Source of the DNA: JAJEFO01 sp965208685
GTDB lineage: Bacteria; Pseudomonadota; Alphaproteobacteria; Rhodobacterales; Rhodobacteraceae
DNA: 64,000 nucleotides
Direction: 5' to 3'
Assembly (NCBI GenBank): GCA_965208685.1
Contig: CBDBPL010000007.1
Location: 1,984,001 to 2,048,000 of the forward strand
Part shown: positions 16,936-26,245 of the stretch, one piece after another
How the letters are laid out: each line of letters begins with the position of its first letter
Numbering within the stretch: the stretch's first letter is position 1
Notes under the pieces: generated by a model
What the model was told of the DNA's origin: nothing
Databases searched by the model: none
What the model saw: only the letters and a program-made list of their open reading frames with translations
Position numbers and translations under genes: made by a program

Positions 16936-19328
16936 TTGCGGGACAACAACCTATCGATTTCCTTGGCGGAATGTCGTGCGGTTTCGGCAATCGCCGCGTT
17001 CAGCGCAGCGACATCCTCCTGACCGCATGCGTTCGCAACGAGGGATCTGACGTTCTTTCCAGCCCTTGCCACGTCAAATCCGTCCTCTCCGACGAGGCGC
17101 ACTACGCCTTGCAGTGTCCGCCACATGCCCGCGGCCTGTTCCAGATGCTCGGCGCCGGCGGCACCGAACACCGCTGCAGCGGTCGGCGCCGGATCGTCGA
17201 GATCAAGTCCGGGCTGCGTCAATTGAAGGAAGCGAGCAACCCTCTCTACATCTTCCAGCCCGCCACGTGCGTCGACGAATGTCGACAGATCGGTCTCGGC
17301 TGGGCCTTCCGGTCGTTCGCGCAGGCCCGAGACAAGGGCTTCGTCGTCGCCACAATCGGACAGGATTGCGCTTCGTGCTTCGTCGAACCGACGGCCAATC
17401 TCCCCATCACCGCATTCGAACACGCATCGTGCCCTTGTCAGGGCCGGGATCTTGTCCGGATCCCGAGTCCCGACGTGCCTTTCAAGCCGGGATAGCGGAA
17501 GCGCAAGAACGGCTTTCGGCCTGCGCGGAATCGGAGAGAACAACAGGTTGCCCTGCGCCAGGTCGGTCAAGGCCCCGCGGAATTGCCGACACAGGCGCTC
17601 ATGGTCGTCCGTGCGGCTGCCGTCATGGACAAAAAGCATTTCGAGAGCGACGCCAGGGTGCGCTTCCCTGCTTGCGAGATCGCCCAGGAACATCGCCGCA
17701 ACCCCACCGTTGCTCATCGGCCCGAACCAGTCGACAAAGTCCTCAACCACGGCGGCCAGCACGGTCGAAACCGATGCCTCGGCGAGGTTCGAGAGCGCAA
17801 CCGCGGCTTCCGCCGGCGACAGGTTCCCGCGCACGACGTGCATCCCGATCTGAAACGCCTTGTCGTTCGACCAGTTCCGCACGATCTCGGCGCTTTCCCT
17901 TGCATCGGCCGTCGGCAATTCGGCAATCAGGCCCTTCATTTCCCGGACGTCCATTTCATGGGTCCAGTAGACCCGCGTCAGCCCGCGTCGCGCCAGCTCT
18001 TCGGACTCCGCGTCAGGTCCGAATCCCTTTGGCAGGTCGAGATCCGTGAACTCCCGGTCCTGCAGGTTGTCGAGGAGTTCCGCGTTGCGCTCGATCCACT
18101 TGGCCAGTCGCGGCGAGGCGCCGAAGATCTCGACGATCGCGTCAAATGCATCCGGCCGAGCTGCAGCAACCGGACTGTCGTAGGCGCTCCAGTCATCGAT
18201 TTCCGGATAAAAGTGCTTGCGCCACTGATCCACCAGCGGATCCATCTTCTCGAACCAGCGTTTCGGCCGCAGCACGATGTTCATCATGTCGGCGTAGGTT
18301 CCGGGCAACTCCGGAGATTCATCGGGATCGTGAACCTGAAGCAACGGATAATGCCGAGATGCCGTCGCATGATGATCCGCGTGACGCTGCATGTTGAAGA
18401 ACATCCAGTTGCTGAATTTCCAGTCGGCACTCCAGGAATGGCGCGGCATCACCTTTTCCCAGCGGCCGTTCGGCAGACGGACGCGGCGCAGGCCGTAGTG
18501 CTGGAAGTAGTTGCTGATCTTCATTGAAAAGACGCAGCTCAACCCAAGAAAGATAAAGACAAGAACCGCCCAGACTCCGCCCATCCAGAATGCCAGGCCA
18601 TACCAGAACGCGACACCAAGACCGTAGCGCCAGAACGGATTGCTGCGATGCCATGCGGGGAGCCTGCGCCGCGCCAGCCGTTCGCTGGCGACCCTCCAGG
18701 AATTTGTGAGGTTGCACACGACCTCCTTGGGAAAGTATCGCCAGAAACTCTCGCCCTTCGGAGCGGACCCCGCGTCGTGCGGCGTACCCACCAAGGCATG
18801 ATGGATGTAGACGTGCTCCGTGGCGTATTGAGGATACGAGGCCGAGGCGAGCAGGAACTCACCAATCCGACGTTCCCAGGTCGTGCGGCGATGAATCAGC
18901 TCGTGACCGACGACAAACACCGCCTGGCCCTCCATCGTCAGGATGATCACCAGCAGCGCCGCTTCCCAGACCGCGAATTGATTCACTGCAAGGATCTGCC
19001 ACATGCCGAAGATGAGAGTCGGCGGCCACAGGCATGCCCAGGTCCAGATCGGCAAGTTATGCCAGATCAGCCGGCGTTCAGGTGTCTTCGCCGGGTCCAT
19101 GTTGCGGCCGTCGACACCCAGCGCCCGATCAAGCGGTCCTGCCACGCTCATGAAGAGGAGTGGAGGCAACAGCCACCATCCGCCATAGATTGCGGCAAGC
19201 ACGATCAGCGGGAATATGCCCAAAGGCAGATAGTGAGGAATCGCGTTAAGAATTGACGGTTCGACACGCGGTCTCATGCCGGCGTTCTTCGATCCCGAGT
19301 CACCACCTACGAGTGCATCCTGCGGCAT
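16932..19328 (-). CDS. AlkB-type di-iron hydroxylase fused to a degenerate GlnE-like adenylyltransferase domain
   Basis: 798-residue protein with two unrelated parts. Residues about 25-390 are an integral-membrane alkane monooxygenase-type domain: hydrophobic helices plus the histidine boxes GHELIH (141-146), EHVYIHH (171-177), NYFQHYGL (273-280) and MQRHADHH (313-320). From about 393 to the end it resembles glutamine synthetase adenylyltransferase: AIVEIFGASPRLAKWIERNA, LSNLAEASV, PALTRARCVF and GGLEDVERVARFLQL. The nucleotidyltransferase signature normally reading SDLDL is here VALEM (560-564), so both metal-binding aspartates are lost and catalysis by this half is unlikely. The ATG at 19328 has GGGGA upstream. 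It is coupled to the cyclodehydratase by GTGA. The hydroxylation substrate is unknown; the peptide or a lipid are possibilities. Confidence 0.85.
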   Translation of the reverse strand: MPQDALVGGDSGSKNAGMRPRVEPSILNAIPHYLPLGIFPLIVLAAIYGGWWLLPPLLFMSVAGPLDRALGVDGRNMDPAKTPERRLIWHNLPIWTWACLWPPTLIFGMWQILAVNQFAVWEAALLVIILTMEGQAVFVVGHELIHRRTTWERRIGEFLLASASYPQYATEHVYIHHALVGTPHDAGSAPKGESFWRYFPKEVVCNLTNSWRVASERLARRRLPAWHRSNPFWRYGLGVAFWYGLAFWMGGVWAVLVFIFLGLSCVFSMKISNYFQHYGLRRVRLPNGRWEKVMPRHSWSADWKFSNWMFFNMQRHADHHATASRHYPLLQVHDPDESPELPGTYADMMNIVLRPKRWFEKMDPLVDQWRKHFYPEIDDWSAYDSPVAAARPDAFDAIVEIFGASPRLAKWIERNAELLDNLQDREFTDLDLPKGFGPDAESEELARRGLTRVYWTHEMDVREMKGLIAELPTADARESAEIVRNWSNDKAFQIGMHVVRGNLSPAEAAVALSNLAEASVSTVLAAVVEDFVDWFGPMSNGGVAAMFLGDLASREAHPGVALEMLFVHDGSRTDDHERLCRQFRGALTDLAQGNLLFSPIPRRPKAVLALPLSRLERHVGTRDPDKIPALTRARCVFECGDGEIGRRFDEARSAILSDCGDDEALVSGLRERPEGPAETDLSTFVDARGGLEDVERVARFLQLTQPGLDLDDPAPTAAAVFGAAGAEHLEQAAGMWRTLQGVVRLVGEDGFDVARAGKNVRSLVANACGQEDVAALNAAIAETARHSAKEIDRLLSRK

Positions 19329-19404
19329 GGCAGATCCCCAGCGAACAGTTGTTTCACAACAGGCTGGCATTTCATACCATCCGACATGCCGACCTGCAAA
19401 CCGC

Positions 19405-20706
19405 TCAGGGTTCAACGGCCTCCACGAGATGCTCCAGTGCCTCGATGCAAAACGCGGAAGTCACCGCTTCGGCACCATGCCCAATTTGCCCGAATACGCC
19501 CCATTTCAGCGTCTGGTCTCCGAAGGCGAGGAGTTCCGGCCAGCTGCCGTCCTCGCGTTGCGAGCCAACGAGTTCTTCGATCCGGTGCCTTGCGTCGATC
19601 CTGTCGAGACTGCCAATCTTGTGGAGCGCCGAAATTGCCTGGGCAGTCTGAAGGACGTTGTCAAAGTCTCCTTTCTCGTCGCGCAGGCCCAGGATTCGAT
19701 CCGCAAGTACGGGGCTCAGCCGCGCCAAGGCAGGTCTCGCGAGATTCATGGCGCGAGCGACCGCATAGCAAATCGACACCGGGTCGGGATACCACTTGGA
19801 CGATCCCTCAAGACGTCCCTCGACAATCAGGGCCTCCAGCCAATTCTGGGCATTCCGGGTTGCAGGACGGTCACCGAGAAAGGCTATGGCATTCGCGTTG
19901 ACCACGGGATCGGCTTCGATGCGGAAACTCGACACGACATCGGGTTCTCCGTCCACAAGAACCCAAGTCATGAAGCGACCTTCTTCGTCTCGGTTGTCCA
20001 GAAACTGCGGAACGTTCCGTCCCAGCGCAATCCAGGGGTGATCCCCGACGACAAGCGAACAGAGCGAAGTGCTGTCGAGATCCAGTGGAAGATGGCGATA
20101 GTAGCGCCAAAGACCTGGATATTCGATCGTGTCAGAAAGATATGCCCGGGTGGCGGCACACATCTCCGACGCCAGCGCGTCGCCCGAATTCTCCAGCGCA
20201 AGCACGCAGAGAGCGGAAACAAACGGGGGTCTCTCGAAGTGTCTCGGAACTTCGGGGTCGCCCACATTGAACCGGATGCAGCGCCATGCACCGTTGTCGT
20301 CGATCGTGCCCTTCAGGAACATCAGTCCTTTGCGGATGCTCTCCCTGCCCGCACCTGCCAGTGCCTCGGCACTGGCGCCCTCCTCGATTGCGCGGGCCGT
20401 TCCGGGTGCGGCAGGACGCAAGGGTGGCGCAGGATCGTGCATTGTCTTGCGCAGAAACTCGAGCGACGTCGCACCTTTCTTCGCCGCCTCCCTCTCGCCC
20501 TTGTTGAACTTGCTGCGCGGCGGCAGCACCAGATGCGTCCTGGAGTAGGTCTCCTCGTGCACGCGAATCTCGTGGTCATCGGCCAGCGTGACACCAAGTT
20601 CCTCTTCGATCGCTTCCCTGGGCTTCGCGAGCAGACGTTCACGGAATTCACTGTCCTCGTCCGCCCTGGCCGCGAGGAGACCAGCCGCGTCGATTGGTTG
20701 CTTCAT
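19405..20706 (-). CDS. NHLP leader domain fused to a terpene-cyclase/prenyltransferase-repeat-like barrel
   Basis: 433-residue protein. Residues about 5-75 align with the leader of the precursor peptide: DSEFRERLLAKPREAIEEEL versus DSDFRQQLLADPKSTISGEL, then IRVHEE versus IEVHES and HLVLPP versus HLALPP. After a linker, residues about 115-430 look like an alpha/alpha barrel of the squalene-cyclase/class II terpene cyclase type: GAWRCIRF, GLWRYYRHLPLDLDSTSLCS with a DxDD-like DLDS, and the QW-like REDGSWPELL. Either it is an enzyme recruited to the modification machinery through a mimic of the substrate leader, or a very large modified precursor. The start at 20706 has an ATGA overlap with a small upstream frame. 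No signal peptide. Confidence 0.8.
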   Translation of the reverse strand: MKQPIDAAGLLAARADEDSEFRERLLAKPREAIEEELGVTLADDHEIRVHEETYSRTHLVLPPRSKFNKGEREAAKKGATSLEFLRKTMHDPAPPLRPAAPGTARAIEEGASAEALAGAGRESIRKGLMFLKGTIDDNGAWRCIRFNVGDPEVPRHFERPPFVSALCVLALENSGDALASEMCAATRAYLSDTIEYPGLWRYYRHLPLDLDSTSLCSLVVGDHPWIALGRNVPQFLDNRDEEGRFMTWVLVDGEPDVVSSFRIEADPVVNANAIAFLGDRPATRNAQNWLEALIVEGRLEGSSKWYPDPVSICYAVARAMNLARPALARLSPVLADRILGLRDEKGDFDNVLQTAQAISALHKIGSLDRIDARHRIEELVGSQREDGSWPELLAFGDQTLKWGVFGQIGHGAEAVTSAFCIEALEHLVEAVEP

Positions 20707-21059
20707 CGAAATACTCCGTCATCGCTAGTCGGGCCATCAGCACGAAATTCAGCAGATCGACCGATTTGAGCGTACATGGTGCAGGGACCAAGTTTCTCAC
20801 TTCTCCCTGATTTGACAACCTTGCTCTGGAAGCTCTCCGACGACCTGCCCGGTCGACTGGCGGATCGCCCCTGATGCAACGAACCCGAATCGGGTCTTTC
20901 CTCCACCAGAAACGCGATTGCCAGCGATGCGAACCGCTCTCCAATCTCCGCAAGCTCCGGAAAACATGCCACAGCCTGTCCTGCTGCCCTTGATCGCCGA
21001 CCGCTCTCTCCTGCCTGGAAACGTCGCTGCAATCCCGGTTGCTCACGGAAGAACACCAA
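20703..21059 (-). CDS. Possible small coupled protein
   Basis: A 118-residue frame whose TGA overlaps the ATG of the leader-barrel fusion (ATGA), the coupling style used elsewhere in the window. It begins 29 bases after the end of the second exporter gene, so the operon would be continuous. The sequence (for example CFPELAEIGERFASLAIAFL) matches no family I know, third-position base use is not strongly coding-like, and no clear ribosome-binding site is visible. If it is not real, 20707-21088 is a gene-free leader. Confidence 0.35.
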   Translation of the reverse strand: MVFFREQPGLQRRFQAGESGRRSRAAGQAVACFPELAEIGERFASLAIAFLVEERPDSGSLHQGRSASRPGRSSESFQSKVVKSGRSEKLGPCTMYAQIGRSAEFRADGPTSDDGVFR

Positions 21060-21088
21060 GGTTCCGGGAAACTGTTGGGGGGTTCCGA

Positions 21089-24028
21089 TCAGGCGATCTG
21101 CCGTCTGACAAGTTCCCTGAAAACACCATCAACTTCCACGAGTTCGTTGAACGAACCCCTTTGCACGACCTTTCCAGCCTTCAAGACGTAGATGCAGTCG
21201 GCCTGTTCCAGCGTGGACAGGCGATGCGCGATGACCAGCCGCGTGGATGTCAGCGCGGTAAGGTTCTGCATCACGTTGGCCTGGCTCTCGTTGTCCAGCC
21301 AGTTGGTGGCCTCGTCAAACAGCATGACCCGCGGGCTTTCGATTATCGAGCGGGCGATCGTGACGCGCTGTCTCTCGCCGCCGGACAGACCGGAACTGCT
21401 GGTACCGACCATGGTCATCAGGCCCATGGGCATGCCCCTGATCTCGTCTTCCACTTCTGCGGTCCGGATCGCCTTCCACACGTCTTCGACCGCGACTCCT
21501 TCGCGGTGACTGACCAGATTGTCCCAAAGATCATTGGGGTAGAGTCCGACCGACTGCGGCACTGCCCCGATTTGCCGACGCAACTGCTTGAGGTTGAGAT
21601 GCCTCAAGTCACGACCGTCGTAATACACGGCACCGGCAACCGGCTGATCGATTCCGAGCGCGAGACGGAAAAGCGTGCTCTTTCCGGAACCTGACTCGCC
21701 CGCGATCGCGACGAATTCGCCCGGGCGGGCATGAATCGAGACGTCATCAAGAATCAACGGTCCATCGGCATCGTAGCGAAAGGAAATGCGGTCAAACAAT
21801 ATGTCGCCACCCAGAAACTCTACCGGATCCCCTTCGACTTCGGTTTTTGGAACTGCCGCGAGCAGTGGCCGCATCTGCTCGAAAGCCGGCAGCGTGGCGG
21901 CAACGGCACCCAGGGATTCGCCAAGCCGGGCAATCGCCGACTGGAAGGTGATGAACACGAGATAGACAACGAGAAACTCGCTCACTCCGACGCTTCCGTC
22001 ACCCACGGCCACCGCAAGCAGAAGAACGCCACCGGCCAGGAAGGGCAGCGCGGCACCGAACGCATGCGAATGTCCCTCCAGTGAATTCAACTCGAGCTCC
22101 GCTCGCTTCTGCTCACGGTAGTCTCGCGCCAAGATTGCGAACGCCGATCCCTCCGCGGCTTCCACACGCAACTTGGCGATGCCGCCCACGATCTGAAACA
22201 GCCGCCCGGCGACTCGTCGCGACGCGCGGATCGCGTGGCCGTATGGCGAGATCTGGCGCAGCCCAATAGCCACGGTGAAAAGCAGCGAAGCCAGACTGAA
22301 GACGAGGGCAATCATCCCGAGAGTGGCGTCGTAGAAGAAGATCAGGCCCAGGACGGGAAGCAGGAAGAGAAGCGACAGCAGGCCGTCGGCGACGACTTCC
22401 TGGACACCGTCGCGCAAGTTCTGGAATGTCATTCCCGACGTCGCCAGATCGCCTGCAGGGCGGCCGTGCAGGATCTTTGGCGAAAGGCGCATGAGGCGGT
22501 CCCAGAAGGCGGCTTCGAGACGCGCTGCGGAACGTCCTTCAAATCGCATCATCGCCGTGCTTTGAAGCAGATGCAGCAAAGCGCCGAGCAGGCCGAAACC
22601 TGCAAGCGCAACGGCCACGGCATGGAGAATTGCCGCATTTGCGCCCGTCGCGACCTGAGATGCGACAAATCCGAGGGCTACCGCGGGCAGCAGCTTGATC
22701 AGTCCGCCAGGAAGCCCGGCAATCACAAGCCGCGCCAGGTCCGCGCCGGATCCATGGAGAGCGATTGACAGCAGATCTGACGGCTGCACGTCCTCCGGCG
22801 GCAACGGACGATAGAACATCCAGGCTTCGTCCGTCAGCGCATCGGCACGATCCGCGGTGATCCTGGTCCCGCGCTTGCTGGCCGGATCAATCTGCCGGTA
22901 ACTTCCGAACAAGCCCGGCAGCAACGCCACCGGTTCGCCGCCCTCGGCGCGGAATGCCAGCATCGCGTTGCTGTCGCCGCGCCACCACCTGTCCTCCTGC
23001 CTCAACCGCACGCGACGCGCGCGCACCCCTGATGCATCAAGAATGTCGACGAGTCCGACGGGAGTCGCTGACGGATCCCGACGCGCCGGGATCTTGAATT
23101 CGATGCCCTCGCGACGGCCAATGATCTGCAGCGCATCCGCGAGAGCCGTGCCCTCGGCGCCGGAATCCCCGTCGAAGGGCAGGTCATAGATATTGAAGAG
23201 CTTCTGCCGTGCGGCGGTTTCTGCCGTACGCCGGCTCCTTGTAAGCGCGCGCTCAAGATTTGCGTCATCGACCACCGCCAGTCTGCGGTTCACGCGTTCC
23301 AGACCGAAGGCAACCTTGTGGAATGTGGCGAGCGCCGGCAGCAGCGTGCCTTGTCGCGCCAGTGCCTCTGATGATTGCCCCGACAGCGTTGCCGCGTCGA
23401 ACAAGGTGAACCAGCTCGTCCGCGTCAGCGGAATGGCCACTTCGCCTGTCCTGCCTGCGTCGTCGATTTCCGCCCGGTCGACCATGTCCATGTAAGCGCC
23501 CGCACCTTGCTGTGGTGCGGATACCCAAACCACACCGCGCCGCACCGACAGCGTGCCCTTGGCATAGGTCTTGCTCTGTCCGGGTTCGGCAAGGGCTGTC
23601 GGCCTCGAAATGCGTCCCGCAAAGCGTGAAAGCGTGTCCGTAATGGCCGTCAGCCAAGTATCGACGTGACCAGCCAGTTCCGACGGGTGCACCTCGGACA
23701 GCGACGATGCCGGCAGACGCCGCAGGACGGTGCCCGGCGAACCCTTGGCAACCAGGCTGAGCGTGCTGCCCTTGCCATCGCGCGGTTCATCGGGTGCGAC
23801 GCCGGGAAGCAACCAGCCCGACTCGCGGGACAGAAGATGCTGCGGTGCGGCCGTCTCCACACCGTCCTCGACCTCGACCAGGAACAGGTTGACTGCGCCG
23901 TGGTCAATGAACCAGAAACTGTCCGGATCGTCGAGTTTCACCGGAAGGTTGCCGGCGCAGGGCACAGACGTACCCGAACGAGCGGCAAGCTCGGAAATCG
24001 TAACGCGCTTTTGCGTGCCGTCCTGCAT
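21089..24028 (-). CDS. NHLP export ABC transporter, permease/ATPase subunit (second type)
   Basis: 979-residue inner-membrane ABC protein of the NHLP bacteriocin export group. It has a long N-terminal region (about 1-420) containing a cyclic-nucleotide-binding-like segment (SFWFIDHGAVNLFLVEVEDG), then a six-helix ABC membrane domain (about 440-720) and a C-terminal ATPase with Walker A GESGSGKSTL, Q-loop IGAVPQSVGLYP, signature LSGGERQR and Walker B RVMLFDEATN. It lacks the C39 peptidase of its neighbour. The ATG at 24028 is preferred because it overlaps the upstream stop (TGATG). It probably pairs with the upstream peptidase-ABC protein to export the finished peptide. Confidence 0.92.
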   Translation of the reverse strand: MQDGTQKRVTISELAARSGTSVPCAGNLPVKLDDPDSFWFIDHGAVNLFLVEVEDGVETAAPQHLLSRESGWLLPGVAPDEPRDGKGSTLSLVAKGSPGTVLRRLPASSLSEVHPSELAGHVDTWLTAITDTLSRFAGRISRPTALAEPGQSKTYAKGTLSVRRGVVWVSAPQQGAGAYMDMVDRAEIDDAGRTGEVAIPLTRTSWFTLFDAATLSGQSSEALARQGTLLPALATFHKVAFGLERVNRRLAVVDDANLERALTRSRRTAETAARQKLFNIYDLPFDGDSGAEGTALADALQIIGRREGIEFKIPARRDPSATPVGLVDILDASGVRARRVRLRQEDRWWRGDSNAMLAFRAEGGEPVALLPGLFGSYRQIDPASKRGTRITADRADALTDEAWMFYRPLPPEDVQPSDLLSIALHGSGADLARLVIAGLPGGLIKLLPAVALGFVASQVATGANAAILHAVAVALAGFGLLGALLHLLQSTAMMRFEGRSAARLEAAFWDRLMRLSPKILHGRPAGDLATSGMTFQNLRDGVQEVVADGLLSLLFLLPVLGLIFFYDATLGMIALVFSLASLLFTVAIGLRQISPYGHAIRASRRVAGRLFQIVGGIAKLRVEAAEGSAFAILARDYREQKRAELELNSLEGHSHAFGAALPFLAGGVLLLAVAVGDGSVGVSEFLVVYLVFITFQSAIARLGESLGAVAATLPAFEQMRPLLAAVPKTEVEGDPVEFLGGDILFDRISFRYDADGPLILDDVSIHARPGEFVAIAGESGSGKSTLFRLALGIDQPVAGAVYYDGRDLRHLNLKQLRRQIGAVPQSVGLYPNDLWDNLVSHREGVAVEDVWKAIRTAEVEDEIRGMPMGLMTMVGTSSSGLSGGERQRVTIARSIIESPRVMLFDEATNWLDNESQANVMQNLTALTSTRLVIAHRLSTLEQADCIYVLKAGKVVQRGSFNELVEVDGVFRELVRRQIA

Positions 24029-26238
24029 CAGTTCGACTTTGCAAGCTTGCAATACGTTCCGTCCCGATCCGCGATCAGCTGGTCATGCGTGCCTCGCTGC
24101 ACTTCAGCGCCCCTTTCCAGAACAACAATTTCGTCACAGTCGCGCACTGTGCTCAACCGGTGGGCCACGATCAGGCAGGTGACGCCGCGTCGGCGCAAGG
24201 CTTCGTCGACGAACTCCTCCGTTGCAGCGTCAAGTGCGCTGGTTGCCTCGTCCAGAAGGAGCATTGTCGGGTTGCCCACCAGCGCACGGGCGATTTCCAG
24301 GCGCTGACACTGTCCGCCGCTGAAATTCGCTCCGGCCTCTTCGACGCGAGTCGCGTAACCGTCGGGCCTGAGCAGAATTTCGTCGTGGATCCGGGCATCT
24401 CGCGCGGCCGCGAATATGGCTTCGTCCGGAACGGCCGGATTCCACAAGGTGATGTTGTCGCGCACGGAGCCGGAAAAGAGCACAACCTCCTGATCCACCA
24501 TCGATATGGACTGCCGAAGCACTTCCTCCGGAATCTCTTCCCTGGGATGGCCGTCGAACAGGATGTCGCCCGACCAGGGTTGATTGACGCCTGCTATCAG
24601 GCGCGTCAGGGTCGACTTGCCGGACCCGCTTGGGCCGACCACGGCAACGCGCTGCCCCGGTTCAATCGTGAGGCTGAAATCCTTGATCAGGGGCGGCCGG
24701 CTCCTGCTGAAGCCGAACGTGACGTCTCGCAGTTCGAGCCGCCCGGCAAGCTGGAGCCGGCCCTTGAACGTCGGAATCGTTGCCGAGTCCTGGTTTCGGC
24801 GCGTAAAGGTTGGGGCTTCCTCTGCCTTGTGGACATCGTCGAGTCGCTGCAGATCGGTTTCAAGCGCATGACGCCTGTTGGCGAACTCCATGAAGCGGCC
24901 GAATGGTGCCAAGAACATCTCGGCCAGGATGTAGAAACCGACCAATGTCCCCAGAGTCAGGTCTCCCGCCAATACCAAGCTCCCCCCGAAGCCCAGAATC
25001 GCGGCACCGCGGAATCCCGTGATGAGAACCGGCAGCGCGGAATTGATCGCCCCTAGCTCAGCATAGCTCTGGCGCGCCTGAAGCTCGCGTGCCTGCTGCC
25101 CGGTCCAGCGCGAAAAAAGCCTGTCATCCGATCCCGTCAGGCGCAGGTTGTCCGCGTGACTCAGCATCTGCATGCCGTAGCCGATCAGCAATCCCTGTTC
25201 CCGCCTCATTGCCTGGATACGGACGACCCGGAGCCCGTTCAGGAAATGAGCCAGGAGTCCGTGCAAAAGGGCCAACGACACGACAATCAGCGCGAGACGG
25301 AAGTCAAGGACCAGCATTGCTGCAAGCAGCACTGCACTCATCGCCATTTCGACGACACGCACCAATACTTGATCCACCAGGTTCTTTGCAACTCGGTCGA
25401 TGGATGAGACCCGGTCTGTCAAGTCGCCTGCCAACCTGTGATCGAAGAACTCGACCGGAAGGCGAAGCAGCCGAGTCAGGCCCCGATTGTAGCCCACGAT
25501 CGAAACCCGGGTTGCGAGCCGGCTGAGGAATCTGTGCTTGAGCAAGGTCAGAATGTACACAAGTGCGCCCCCGCCAAGCATCGCCGCCACAATCCCGCGC
25601 CACGGCCCGTGGCTCTCCAGCACGTCGTCCACGAAGACGCTGAGCGAGGCGGGAATGATGAGCGTCAGGAGAGTCAGCATGAATGCGCATGCAATCACTC
25701 CGGCTAGCGCACTCCTTGTCCCGGCGAGAAGTGCGTGCAATCGCCTGAACAGGTCTGGACGCTCGCCGCCAGGGCTGAAACCGGGGCCGCGCTTGAATTG
25801 AAGCGCAACGCCGCTGTAGCCCTTGGAAAACTCCTCGGGGGACAGTCTGCGTCGCCCCGTGGACGGATCATTCAGGTGAAAGCTGTTGCCGTCGTATCCC
25901 TCGAGGACGACGAAGTGGCTGAATTGCCAAAACAGGATCAGAGGAAACTGCAGCTTGCTCAGTTGATCCGCGTGTACGTTCAATCCCTTGCATTCAAGGC
26001 CGTAGTGTCTGGCGCCGCGCATGATGCTCGCGGCGCTGCTGCCGTCTCGGCTCACCTCGCATCTCTCGCGCAGTTCGGTCAGCGGCACCCATTTTCCGAA
26101 GTAGGCCAGCACGCTGCCGAGACAGGCAGCACCACATTCCGACGCGTGCATCTGCAACAGAATTGGCGTCCGTGCTCTTTGACTTGCGGGAACGGATTCA
26201 GCCTTGTCAGTAGCCCTTCTTGAGGTGCGCAGCCGCAT
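24028..26238 (-). CDS. NHLP export peptidase/permease/ATPase (C39 ABC transporter)
   Basis: 736-residue ABC exporter with an N-terminal C39 peptidase that should remove the leader after the Ala-Gly site during export. The catalytic triad is visible: C35 in LQMHASECGAACLG, H108 in FSHFVVLEGYDG and D124 in HLNDPSTGRR. Membrane helices occupy about 165-450, and the ATPase follows with GPSGSGKSTL, FSGGQCQRLEIA and MLLLDEATSALD. It is separated by seven bases from the upstream HlyD-type gene and overlaps the second ABC gene by one base. The three export genes are therefore one unit, transcribed towards the modifying enzymes. Confidence 0.95.
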   Translation of the reverse strand: MRLRTSRRATDKAESVPASQRARTPILLQMHASECGAACLGSVLAYFGKWVPLTELRERCEVSRDGSSAASIMRGARHYGLECKGLNVHADQLSKLQFPLILFWQFSHFVVLEGYDGNSFHLNDPSTGRRRLSPEEFSKGYSGVALQFKRGPGFSPGGERPDLFRRLHALLAGTRSALAGVIACAFMLTLLTLIIPASLSVFVDDVLESHGPWRGIVAAMLGGGALVYILTLLKHRFLSRLATRVSIVGYNRGLTRLLRLPVEFFDHRLAGDLTDRVSSIDRVAKNLVDQVLVRVVEMAMSAVLLAAMLVLDFRLALIVVSLALLHGLLAHFLNGLRVVRIQAMRREQGLLIGYGMQMLSHADNLRLTGSDDRLFSRWTGQQARELQARQSYAELGAINSALPVLITGFRGAAILGFGGSLVLAGDLTLGTLVGFYILAEMFLAPFGRFMEFANRRHALETDLQRLDDVHKAEEAPTFTRRNQDSATIPTFKGRLQLAGRLELRDVTFGFSRSRPPLIKDFSLTIEPGQRVAVVGPSGSGKSTLTRLIAGVNQPWSGDILFDGHPREEIPEEVLRQSISMVDQEVVLFSGSVRDNITLWNPAVPDEAIFAAARDARIHDEILLRPDGYATRVEEAGANFSGGQCQRLEIARALVGNPTMLLLDEATSALDAATEEFVDEALRRRGVTCLIVAHRLSTVRDCDEIVVLERGAEVQRGTHDQLIADRDGTYCKLAKSN

Positions 26239-26245
26239 CCCTGGT

